64,000 nucleotides of DNA from Zobellia russellii (lineage in GTDB: Bacteria > Bacteroidota > Bacteroidia > Flavobacteriales > Flavobacteriaceae), in contig NZ_JACSOI010000009.1 in NCBI RefSeq assembly GCF_018728565.1, positions 87,295-151,294 of the forward strand. Reading direction: 5' to 3'. Positions 8,544 through 16,690 of this stretch are shown here, piece after piece; positions within the stretch are counted from its first letter, which is position 1; every line of letters starts with the position of its first letter. The notes beneath the pieces are model-generated. The model did no database searches and had not been told where the DNA came from. It was given only the letters and a program-made list of their open reading frames with translations. Position numbers and translations under genes: made by a program.

Positions 8544-10514
8544 ATGAAACAAGCCACACCCTCAAATATAAATAGCCCGTATACCCAACTAAAAAGTCTG
8601 AATATTGGAGATTGCCAATGGACAGATGGTTTTTGGGCCGATAAATTTAAGCTTTGTGCCAATGCCATGGTACCTTATATGGGCGATGTATTATGTGGAG
8701 ATGTAGGCCATGCGCTTAACAATTTTAAAATAGCGGCCGGCGAAAAACAAGGGGAACACCAAGGCATGTTTTGGCATGATGGGGATTTCTACAAATTCAT
8801 GGAGGCCAAGACCTATGTATACGCCCAAACCCAAAATAATGAACTTTTAAAGGAGTTGGATGAATACATAGAAATCATTTCCAAGGCACAAGAAACAGAT
8901 GGGTACCTACAGACCCAAATTCAATTGAGAGAAGGCGTAGACCGCTACGAAAACCGCAAGTACCATGAAATGTACAATACCGGTCATTTGCTCATTAGCG
9001 CCTGCATTCACTACAGGGTTACCGGTCAACGTAATTTTTTGGATATCGCTATAAAACATGCAGATTTACTGTACACCATTTTTATGCCGGACACCAAACA
9101 TTATGGTCGTTTTGGCTTCAACCAAACGCAGATAATGGGCTTGGTAGAACTGTATCGTACAGTAGGTGATAAAAAGTATTTGGCTCTTGCCGAAAAGTTT
9201 ATCGATAACCGTGGGAAATATGAAGTAAAACATCACCCAACTACTGAGGGCTACCCTATTGGCGATATGGTACAGGAACGTACACCTTTACGGGAATCTA
9301 ATGAAGCGGTAGGCCACGCTGTGCTTGCCCTATATTACTACGCAGGAGCTGCAGATGTTTATGCCGAGACAGGAGAAAAAGCCCTTATTGACGCCTTAGA
9401 TCGCCTTTGGGAAAACGTTACGACCAAAAAAATGTATGTAACGGGTGCCGTGGGTCAAGCTCATTATGGCGCTTCGGTAAATCGTGATATGATAGAAGAG
9501 GGTTTCATAGATGCATACATGATGCCCAATATGACCGCCTATAATGAAACCTGTGCCAATTTATGTAACGCCATGTTCAGTTACCGCATGCTAAATTTAA
9601 AAGGCGAAGCAAAATATGCAGATATTGTTGAGCTGGTCCTTTACAATAGTGCCCTATCCGGAATTAGCGTAACAGGAAAGGAATATTTTTATGCAAATCC
9701 CTTACGGATGCTTAACAACACCAGAGATTACCATGCGCATGAAAACGTAACGGAAACCCCAAACAGGGAACCCTATCTAAGCTGTTTCTGCTGCCCGCCA
9801 AACCTGGTACGTACCATTGCCACGGTTTCGGAATGGGCCTATAGTCTTTCTGAAAACGGGGTAACCGTAAATCTTTATGGTGCCAATAATTTAGTATCGC
9901 AGCTACAGGACGGCTCTCTCATTAAAATTTCGCAAGAAACGGAATATCCGTGGCAAGGAACGGTAAAATTGAATATCGAAGAATGTAAAGCAGATGCTTT
10001 TACCATTGGTCTACGAATTCCAAAATGGGCCAAAAACACAACACTCACACTCAACGGAGAAAAACTAACAAACTCATTAACTCCCGGAAGCTTCGCCCAA
10101 ATTGAACGAAATTGGAAAAACGGGGACGTACTTGTTCTTGATATGCCAATGGAAGTTGAATTTGTAGAAGGTCACCCAAGAATTGAAGAAGTACGCAACC
10201 AAATAGCCATAAAACGCGGACCAATAGTGTACTGCATTGAATCGCCAGATTTACCTGAGAATACAGATATTCTGGATATTTACTTTAACGGAAATAAAAA
10301 GCTGGAACCTACTTATCAACCCAATTTTTTAGGTGGAATTACCACTCTTGAAGGAGAAATCTTAATCCGAAAAGATAAAGGCGAAGGCATCTACAGAACC
10401 GTTCAAAAGCCCGAATGGACACCTTACAAAACCCAACTTGTACCCTATTTTGCGTGGAGTAATCGCGGGCAGGCCGAAATGACCGTATTCATGCCTGTGG
10501 TATGGGAAGATTAA
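8544..10514 (+). CDS. GH127 family glycosidase, cytoplasmic form
   Basis: A 656-residue paralogue of the GH127 at 4840-6921, similar along its whole length, but starting directly at MKQATPSNINSPYTQLKSLN with no signal peptide or lipobox. It should therefore work in the cytoplasm. The zinc/nucleophile cluster C414-x-C416-C417 (SCFCCPPN) and E336 in YNETCAN are kept, so it looks catalytically competent. The start lies 6 bases after the stop of the sugar porter, which implies translational coupling. The pairing suggests that the porter brings in a small oligosaccharide whose terminal sugar this enzyme removes inside the cell, while the lipoprotein copy acts outside the inner membrane. The substrate is probably 3,6-anhydro-D-galactose on a carrageenan-derived oligosaccharide, inferred from neighbours. 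Confidence 0.88.
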   Translation: MKQATPSNINSPYTQLKSLNIGDCQWTDGFWADKFKLCANAMVPYMGDVLCGDVGHALNNFKIAAGEKQGEHQGMFWHDGDFYKFMEAKTYVYAQTQNNELLKELDEYIEIISKAQETDGYLQTQIQLREGVDRYENRKYHEMYNTGHLLISACIHYRVTGQRNFLDIAIKHADLLYTIFMPDTKHYGRFGFNQTQIMGLVELYRTVGDKKYLALAEKFIDNRGKYEVKHHPTTEGYPIGDMVQERTPLRESNEAVGHAVLALYYYAGAADVYAETGEKALIDALDRLWENVTTKKMYVTGAVGQAHYGASVNRDMIEEGFIDAYMMPNMTAYNETCANLCNAMFSYRMLNLKGEAKYADIVELVLYNSALSGISVTGKEYFYANPLRMLNNTRDYHAHENVTETPNREPYLSCFCCPPNLVRTIATVSEWAYSLSENGVTVNLYGANNLVSQLQDGSLIKISQETEYPWQGTVKLNIEECKADAFTIGLRIPKWAKNTTLTLNGEKLTNSLTPGSFAQIERNWKNGDVLVLDMPMEVEFVEGHPRIEEVRNQIAIKRGPIVYCIESPDLPENTDILDIYFNGNKKLEPTYQPNFLGGITTLEGEILIRKDKGEGIYRTVQKPEWTPYKTQLVPYFAWSNRGQAEMTVFMPVVWED

Positions 10515-10791
10515 TTAGACAAATCAAAAAAAAACACATAAAAACAGACTAGACCGGACCAAATAGATAAAATAATGCTAATGGCAGTTAACCCATGTAA
10601 ATAGAAACATTTGTTTTAGTGGTTCATTTGTAATTCATGGAACCCTATAAAAATTCTGTTAAAAGAATGAACTTTTCTCCCAGAACTCCATGGCCTATAT
10701 CATATCTCTTTAGCAATTCAGAAAAAGGCAAGTCGACACTCAATAGATTAAAAAATATCATTTTACAAAAACATAGATTAAATTTATAGCT
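10515..10791. other. Intergenic gap, no gene seen
   Basis: A 277-base AT-rich stretch between the cytoplasmic GH127 gene and the second sulfatase gene. I see no open frame of note, no RNA gene and no strong hairpin. No exact TTG/TAnnTTTG promoter pair was found, although the gap is long enough that the sulfatase gene may be transcribed separately. Confidence 0.5.
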
Positions 10792-12273
10792 ATGATAACT
10801 CACTTAAATCATTTCAAACTATTTCTATTCGCTACAATCCTGTCTATGACGACCATCGGATTAGCCCAAGAAACTCGCCCCAACATCCTTGTTGTTCTCT
10901 GTGATGACCTTGGCTATGCCGATGTTGGCTTTAACGGTTCTACCGATATTGTAACACCAGAAATGGACAAACTGGCCAGGGCAGGAGTAATTTTTTCATC
11001 GGCCTATGTGGCACACCCGTTTTGTGGTCCTAGCCGTTCCGCACTACTAACTGGTCGTTACCCACATCTTACCGGCACACCTTATAACCTGTTCCACAAT
11101 AGTAGTGACAAAGACGAAGACAATATGGGGGTTCCGTTAGAGGAAACCTATATGTCCAAAGTACTTCAACAGGCAGGTTATTATACCAGTGCCATAGGTA
11201 AATGGCATTTAGGTTCCGCTCCAAAATTTCACCCTAACAAAAGAGGTTTTGATAATTTCTATGGCTTTTTAGGTGGAGGGCATGATTACTTTCCCAAAAC
11301 ATACATGAAAACCTATACTGAACAGGTAAAAGCCGGTAACAAGAATATTCGTGATTATGTTTTCCCCATGGAACACAACGGAAAACCAGCAAACGAAACC
11401 GAGTATATTACCGACGGTTTTTCTAGGGAAGCAAATAACAGTATCAAAACAGCAGCAAAGAAAAAACAGCCGTTTTTCATTTATCTTGCCTACAACGCCC
11501 CACATGTTCCGTTACAGGCCAAGACCGAGGATATGGCAAAGTTTGCCCATATAGAGGATAAGGACAGACAAACCTACGCCGCAATGGTCTATGCAGTGGA
11601 CAGAGGCATTGGTTCCATTGTCAAAACCCTAAAAGAAACGAATCAACTGGACAATACCCTTATTGTATTTTTAAGTGATAACGGTGGTAATTTTGATCAT
11701 GGTGCCAACAACTACCCGCTTAAAGGAACAAAAGGAGATACTTGGGAAGGCGGATATCGTGTACCCATGTTTTTCCATTGGCCAAAAAAACTGGCAGAAA
11801 ACCAAACATTTGACCATCCTGTTTCTGCTTTGGACTTCTACCCTACTTTTGCTCACTTGGCCAATGCAAAAATTCCACAGGATAAAAAATTAGACGGTAA
11901 AAACATTATAGACCATGTTATAAACAAAACGGAGCCGTACAAAGATGAGATGATCTACTCGTTACGCTATCGTGAAGGTTATAACGATGTAGGTGCGCGC
12001 CAAGGAGATTGGAAGATTACGAGAATGGGCAACGAACCATGGAGACTCCATAATATTACCGAAGACATAGGCGAAGAAAAGAACCTATCCGGTAGATATC
12101 CTGAACGCTTAAAGGAAATGATAGCCAAGACTAAAGCATGGACAGATACCTTTGTAAAACCATTGTGGGTGTATTCCAAAAAAGACCTAGAACTATGGGA
12201 AAGTGGCCATATGCCTCAATACGATGAAACGTTTGAAGTAGATAAGCTAGTAGAATCTCCATACGAGAAATAA
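10792..12273 (+). CDS. S1-family sulfatase, second
   Basis: A 493-residue exported sulfatase with a signal peptide ending near IGLAQ. NILVVLCDDLGYADVG carries the calcium-binding acidic pair. C78 in C-G-P-S-R-S-A-L-L-T-G-R is the formylglycine precursor in the classical C-x-P-S-R form, unlike the C-S-A-T-R of the first sulfatase. GKWHLGS and FLSDNGGNFDHGANN supply further active-site residues. The two sulfatases are only distantly alike, so they probably remove sulfate from different positions or different carrageenan repeats. It is the last gene of the left cluster; a strong hairpin at 12297-12319 follows and the next gene faces it. By gene order it may correspond to the S1_7 or S1_19 enzyme of the Zobellia locus, but I cannot assign the subfamily from sequence alone. 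Confidence 0.88.
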   Translation: MITHLNHFKLFLFATILSMTTIGLAQETRPNILVVLCDDLGYADVGFNGSTDIVTPEMDKLARAGVIFSSAYVAHPFCGPSRSALLTGRYPHLTGTPYNLFHNSSDKDEDNMGVPLEETYMSKVLQQAGYYTSAIGKWHLGSAPKFHPNKRGFDNFYGFLGGGHDYFPKTYMKTYTEQVKAGNKNIRDYVFPMEHNGKPANETEYITDGFSREANNSIKTAAKKKQPFFIYLAYNAPHVPLQAKTEDMAKFAHIEDKDRQTYAAMVYAVDRGIGSIVKTLKETNQLDNTLIVFLSDNGGNFDHGANNYPLKGTKGDTWEGGYRVPMFFHWPKKLAENQTFDHPVSALDFYPTFAHLANAKIPQDKKLDGKNIIDHVINKTEPYKDEMIYSLRYREGYNDVGARQGDWKITRMGNEPWRLHNITEDIGEEKNLSGRYPERLKEMIAKTKAWTDTFVKPLWVYSKKDLELWESGHMPQYDETFEVDKLVESPYEK

Positions 12274-12296
12274 GACTTACCATTTAGAAAAACAAA

Positions 12297-12319
12297 AAGA
12301 GCCGCATAATGCGGCTCTT
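12297..12319. terminator. Bidirectional rho-independent terminator
   Basis: AAGAGCCGCA pairs with TGCGGCTCTT across a three-base loop. It is preceded by an A-rich run and followed by TTATTTTATA, so it can serve both the sulfatase gene (+) and rny (-), which converge here. Confidence 0.85.
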
Positions 12320-12340
12320 ATTTTATATACTTATCAGTGG

Positions 12341-13909
12341 TTATTTTGCTACGTTCACGGAACGTGTTTCCCTGATTACAGTTACTTTCACTTGTCCTGG
12401 ATACGTCATATCCGTTTGAATTTTCTGTGAAATCTCAAAAGACAACTGTGCTGCCTTTTCATCATTCACTTTTTCACTTTCAACAATAACCCTAAGTTCT
12501 CTACCCGCTTGAATGGCGTACGCTTTTTGAACACCACCAAAACCAAAGGCAATCTCTTCTAGGTCCTTTAAACGCTGTATGTACGAATCCAATACTTGTC
12601 TACGTGCTCCTGGCCTTGCGCCGCTAATAGCATCACAAACCTGAACTATTGGCGATATAAGGGTCTTCATCTCAATTTCATCATGGTGAGCCCCAATAGC
12701 GTTACAAACGTCCGGTTTTTCACCATATTTCTCCGCCCATTGCATACCCAAAATAGCATGTGGGGTTTCTACCTCCGCCTCGGTATTAGGAACTTTACCT
12801 ATATCATGTAAAAGTCCGGCACGTTTTGCCAATTTTGGATTTAGCCCTAGTTCGGCGGCCATCACGCCACATAACTTGGCAACCTCTCTGGAGTGCTGCA
12901 ACAGGTTCTGTCCGTAAGAAGAACGGTACTTCATTCTACCAACTGCACGAACCAATTCCGGGTGCAATCCATGAATACCCAAATCTATTACGGTACGTTT
13001 ACCTACCTCAACAATTTCTTGCTCTATCTGCTTCTCCGTTTTCTTAACGATTTCCTCAATACGTGCAGGGTGAATTCTACCATCCGTTACCAACTTGTGC
13101 AAAGACAACCTAGCTACCTCACGACGTACCGAATCAAAGCAAGAAAGAATAATTGCTTCCGGAGTATCATCAACAATTATTTCTACTCCTGTAGCAGATT
13201 CCAAAGCACGTATGTTTCTACCTTCCCTACCAATAATCCTACCTTTAACATCATCGGATTCCAAGTTAAAAACAGATACACAGTTCTCTACTGCCTCTTC
13301 CGTTCCTATACGCTGTATGGTGTTGATAACAATTTTCTTTGCCTCCTGTTGGGCCGTAAGTTTTGCCTCTTCTACAGTAGTTTGAATGAAGGCCATGGCA
13401 TCTGTTTTTGCCGTTTCCTTTAAGGACTCCATCAACTGCCCTTTTGCATCATCTGCGGAAAGTCCGGAAATAACTTCCAATTGCTGTACTTGGTTCTTAT
13501 GAAGCTTTTCCAGTTCGCTCTGCTTCTTTTCAAGGAATTCCTCTTTATGCGAAACCTCCTTTAACTTAGCATCTAGCTGACTGTTAAGCTTTTTGCTTTT
13601 AGCCAATTCGTTACTTACCTGAGACTCCTTATCACGGGTACGCTTTTCGGCCTCACCAATTTTCTTATCCTTGTTAATGATTACTTTTTCATGCTCGGCC
13701 TTTAACTCTAAAAACTTTTCTTTAGCCTGAAAAATTTTGTCTTTCTTAATGTTTTCACCTTCCGTCTTAGCGGCATTAATTATGGTCTTTGCCTCGTTTT
13801 TGGCATTGGAAAGGGTTTTAGAGGCTTTACCCTTTTCCAAAAATTTTGCGATGGCAAATCCAATCGCAAGGCCGACAATCGCGGCTATTATAAGTGTTGC
13901 ACTATCCAT
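12341..13909 (-). CDS. rny: Ribonuclease Y
   Basis: A 522-residue membrane-anchored endoribonuclease that starts mRNA decay. Residues 4-22 form the single N-terminal membrane helix, residues 30-145 a long charged coiled coil, residues about 215-280 the KH RNA-binding domain ([15 protein letters not shown]), and the HD domain carries HD at 368-369 in LLHDIGKVP. Length and domain order match the family. It is transcribed leftward and is downstream of zapA and the 6S RNA, as is usual in Flavobacteriia. It shares the terminator at 12297-12319 with the facing sulfatase gene. Nothing in the gene looks damaged. Confidence 0.97.
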   Translation of the reverse strand: MDSATLIIAAIVGLAIGFAIAKFLEKGKASKTLSNAKNEAKTIINAAKTEGENIKKDKIFQAKEKFLELKAEHEKVIINKDKKIGEAEKRTRDKESQVSNELAKSKKLNSQLDAKLKEVSHKEEFLEKKQSELEKLHKNQVQQLEVISGLSADDAKGQLMESLKETAKTDAMAFIQTTVEEAKLTAQQEAKKIVINTIQRIGTEEAVENCVSVFNLESDDVKGRIIGREGRNIRALESATGVEIIVDDTPEAIILSCFDSVRREVARLSLHKLVTDGRIHPARIEEIVKKTEKQIEQEIVEVGKRTVIDLGIHGLHPELVRAVGRMKYRSSYGQNLLQHSREVAKLCGVMAAELGLNPKLAKRAGLLHDIGKVPNTEAEVETPHAILGMQWAEKYGEKPDVCNAIGAHHDEIEMKTLISPIVQVCDAISGARPGARRQVLDSYIQRLKDLEEIAFGFGGVQKAYAIQAGRELRVIVESEKVNDEKAAQLSFEISQKIQTDMTYPGQVKVTVIRETRSVNVAK

Positions 13910-13994
13910 ATAACTATAAATTTAGGTTTGAACGTGCTTGAGAGACCAGAGCCGTACATAAGAAAGTTGTACCGCCGCAGTTACTCAAACAAAT

Positions 13995-14105
13995 CCATAA
14001 AAAAAGCCCACATCAGAGAAGTTTTGTACAAACTCCAATAAACAGGTTTAGGGCTACAAGACTGATCAAGGATCCCTATACGAGTAGGGCCTGCTTTTAC
14101 AATCT
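13995..14105 (-). ncRNA. ssrS: 6S RNA (6S-Flavo type)
   Basis: The 286 bases between zapA and rny have no open frame but strong secondary-structure signs on the minus strand. An AAAGC near 14098 can pair with GCTTT near 14004, closing a long irregular hairpin. CCCTA and TAGGG form an inner stem, and a T-rich run follows the 3' side. In Flavobacteriia the RNA found between zapA and rny is the 6S-Flavo family, which mimics an open promoter and binds RNA polymerase. The call rests on position and general structure. Ends are approximate, and an Rfam covariance search would settle them. Confidence 0.65.
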
Positions 14106-14195
14106 AAACTCACCCTTTTTAAACAAAATTAATGTTGAGTTTGTCAAAAGGTATTACCAATGTGGGCAGTAACTTATGTATTTTAAAGAACGTAT

Positions 14196-14492
14196 TTATT
14201 TTAATCCAAGCTTTGAGGTCACCAGCTCATCTAGCGCTTTTAGACGCTCGGTTGCGTTAAGGGTTCCCTCAGACTGATCAATACCGCGTTGCTCTATTTT
14301 AGAGGCAAATTGTAAGGCACACATGGCCAAAACATCTTGCTTGTCCCGCACCGCGTAACTCTGTTCAAACTTTTTTGCCAACTGCTCAATGTTCTTCGCC
14401 GCCTTTCGCAAGCCTTCTTCTTGGCTTGGATCAATGGTCAAAGGATACACCCTATCTGCTATGGAAAGCTTAATTTTTAGCTTTTCTGACAT
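14196..14492 (-). CDS. zapA: Cell division protein ZapA
   Basis: A 98-residue protein with the ZapA fold: an N-terminal beta part (LKIKLSIADRVYPLTIDPSQEE) followed by a long C-terminal helix. ZapA binds FtsZ and bundles its filaments at the division site in the cytoplasm. It lies 15 bases after the small coiled-coil gene on the same strand, and the 6S RNA and rny follow. This order (coiled coil, zapA, 6S RNA, rny) is common in Flavobacteriia. Length fits the family. Confidence 0.92.
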   Translation of the reverse strand: MSEKLKIKLSIADRVYPLTIDPSQEEGLRKAAKNIEQLAKKFEQSYAVRDKQDVLAMCALQFASKIEQRGIDQSEGTLNATERLKALDELVTSKLGLK

Positions 14493-14507
14493 GTTATTGT
14501 TTGAACA

Positions 14508-14798
14508 TTATTCCGAAAGTTGCGCTATGCAATAGTCCAACTCCCTGATCAATGTATTTATTTTAAGCTTAGCTTCTGTTTTATTCGTATTACTGCCAAG
14601 CATTGAGTTTGCGAGCTTCAACGAGTTGTATTTCTCTTCCCACATAGAAACGGAATCCAACACTTTGTCTTTGTCTTCTTTTAGAGCGTTAAGCTCCTCT
14701 TGCAATTTAGTGTTGGATTGGTGAAGCACCTCCAACTTATGCAAAAGCTTGCTTATTTTATTTTCTAAAGAGTCTACGACTTTGACTAATTCACTCAT
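14508..14798 (-). CDS. Small coiled-coil protein, ZapA partner-like
   Basis: A 96-residue, highly charged protein that is coiled coil almost from end to end (residues 1-65), with heptads rich in leucine and lysine/glutamate, and a shorter C-terminal helix (LIRELDYCIAQLSE). No enzyme motif is seen. It directly precedes zapA with 15 bases between them, so it is probably a division-associated partner, comparable in size to ZapB. Homology to ZapB cannot be claimed from the sequence. An exact Bacteroidota promoter lies just upstream at 14823-14853. Confidence 0.8.
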   Translation of the reverse strand: MSELVKVVDSLENKISKLLHKLEVLHQSNTKLQEELNALKEDKDKVLDSVSMWEEKYNSLKLANSMLGSNTNKTEAKLKINTLIRELDYCIAQLSE

Positions 14799-14822
14799 AA
14801 ATCAAACGCAATGCATTTTACA

Positions 14823-14853
14823 CAAAGTTAACATACCTGCCCCTACTTAGCAA
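14823..14853 (-). promoter_or_regulatory. Promoter for the coiled-coil/zapA operon
   Basis: On the minus strand TTG (14853-14851) is followed after exactly 20 bases by TAACTTTG (14830-14823), a full match to the Bacteroidota -33/-7 consensus. Transcription would start about 15-20 bases before the ATG at 14798. Confidence 0.75.
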
Positions 14854-14991
14854 TACTTTTTTGAATTATTCTTCAAGTAATACTTTAACCCTTTAAATAA
14901 CGTTGGTTACATAAGAGATATCATTTTTGATGCTCTATATTTTCAAGAATTGAAACCGTTTGGCTAATTTCGTATCTCTGTCCAAAGAATT

Positions 14992-16683
14992 ATGAGAAAA
15001 CTTTTTATAGGCCTTTTTGCATTTATCAGCGCTGTTGGCATCTCCCAAGAAAAATACCCACAAGATGCCTTTAGATCACCTGTTGATATCCCCTTGATCC
15101 TGGCGGGAACGTTTGGTGAGTTACGCTCCAACCATTTTCATTCGGGTATAGATATTAAAACCGAGCAACGTGAAGGTTTGCCCATTTATGCCATTGCCGA
15201 TGGAAGCGTAACCCGCATTAAAGTCTCTCATTGGGGTTATGGAAAAGTGCTCTACATAGCACATCCCAACGGTTATACATCCGTTTACGGACACCTTCAA
15301 AAATTTTCTCCCAAGATCCAAAAATTCATAAAGAAGCTGCAGTACAAGAAAAAATCATACGAAGTGGAAGATTTTCCCGGGTACTCCGAGATAAAGGTTG
15401 AAAAGGGAGAAGTTATCGCCTACGGCGGAAATACCGGAGGATCATCCGGTCCCCACCTTCATTTTGAAATTAGAAGCAGTATTTCCGAAAAGCCCACTAA
15501 CCCTTTGCTTTACGGCTTTGATGTTCGGGATGCTACCAATCCAATTTTACAGAAGTTATATGGCTTCCCATTGTCCGATGATGCTCAAATCAATCAAAAC
15601 AAAAACACAACACCCCTTAATTTTAAAAGGCAAAAAGACGGTACTTTCCTGGCAGACCCTATTTATGCCGTTGGCACCATAGGACTTGGATTTGTAGGTT
15701 ACGACCGTCAAGACCTTGCGGCCAACCACAACGGCGTATATTCCGTTCAGCAAGTGGTAAACGGAAAAGTCTACACAGATTACGACCTGGAGTCCTTCTC
15801 CTTTGGCGAAACCAGATACATAAATACTCTTATTGATTATTACCACTACAGCAAATACCGCCAACGTATTCAACTATTGTACAAGGCCCCCGGAAACAAA
15901 CTTAGCATTTACAACACATTAGAAAATGATGGTAAAATTGATGTTCGTGAAGGACTAAGCTACAAAGTAGAGCTGTTGATAAAAGATTTTGAAGGCAACT
16001 TAACAAAGGCTATTATACCTGTTGAAGGCAAAAAAGAACCTGTAAAAGTTGATAAAAAAGAAGAGAAGACAGAAAATTATGTCATTGCTAAAAAGCCTAA
16101 TAACTATGATTTAGGTGCGGCCAAAGTATATTTCCCGGCAAACACATTTTACGACAATTTCTACATTGATTTAAAGAAAGACGATGACACGGTTAAGATA
16201 CACAACGCCAGTGTTCCTGCACACCGTAACTTTACCATTACTTTTGATGTTTCTAAATATCCTGAAGCAGAGCGAAAGCAAATGTTCATTGCAAGACTTG
16301 ACAGTAAATTGAGACCGTCTCACGCTTCTACCTATAAACGAGGGAATACTTTTACAACGCGCACTAGGAACTTGGGCACCTACACTTTGGCAAAAGATAC
16401 CGTAGCCCCAAAAATTAGGCCCAAGAATTTTAAGGAAAAACAATGGCTGAACAATTACCACTATCTTAGTGTTCGTATTACCGATGACCTTAGTGGTATA
16501 GACACCTATTCCGCTACCATTAACGGAGAATGGATCCTAATGGAGTATGAGCCTAAAACGGCTACGCTTACCTATAATTTTGATGATGTTATCTTAGACA
16601 AGAAAGAATGTAAACTTGAAGTTACGGTAACGGACAATGTTGGTAATACTAACACCATGACCAGTACTTTTTACAGAAAATAA
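14992..16683 (+). CDS. M23 family metallopeptidase
   Basis: A 563-residue exported protein with a signal peptide ending at GISQE. The LytM/M23 domain covers residues about 40-165. Zinc ligands H50 and D54 (HSGID) and the H155-x-H157 motif in GPHLHFE are present, so a peptidoglycan endopeptidase activity in the periplasm is likely. About 400 residues follow without known catalytic motifs; they look beta-rich and may bind cell wall or protein. The domain layout is common in Bacteroidota. The next gene, a TonB-dependent receptor, begins 7 bases after its stop, so the two are co-transcribed with the small secreted protein after them. Confidence 0.92.
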   Translation: MRKLFIGLFAFISAVGISQEKYPQDAFRSPVDIPLILAGTFGELRSNHFHSGIDIKTEQREGLPIYAIADGSVTRIKVSHWGYGKVLYIAHPNGYTSVYGHLQKFSPKIQKFIKKLQYKKKSYEVEDFPGYSEIKVEKGEVIAYGGNTGGSSGPHLHFEIRSSISEKPTNPLLYGFDVRDATNPILQKLYGFPLSDDAQINQNKNTTPLNFKRQKDGTFLADPIYAVGTIGLGFVGYDRQDLAANHNGVYSVQQVVNGKVYTDYDLESFSFGETRYINTLIDYYHYSKYRQRIQLLYKAPGNKLSIYNTLENDGKIDVREGLSYKVELLIKDFEGNLTKAIIPVEGKKEPVKVDKKEEKTENYVIAKKPNNYDLGAAKVYFPANTFYDNFYIDLKKDDDTVKIHNASVPAHRNFTITFDVSKYPEAERKQMFIARLDSKLRPSHASTYKRGNTFTTRTRNLGTYTLAKDTVAPKIRPKNFKEKQWLNNYHYLSVRITDDLSGIDTYSATINGEWILMEYEPKTATLTYNFDDVILDKKECKLEVTVTDNVGNTNTMTSTFYRK

Positions 16684-16690
16684 CACCTTT

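Noticed and set aside
12893..13423. Long open frame on the plus strand opposite rny
   Set aside because: It lies entirely inside rny, which has clear domains; the translated product has no motif or start signal. It is a shadow of the real gene.
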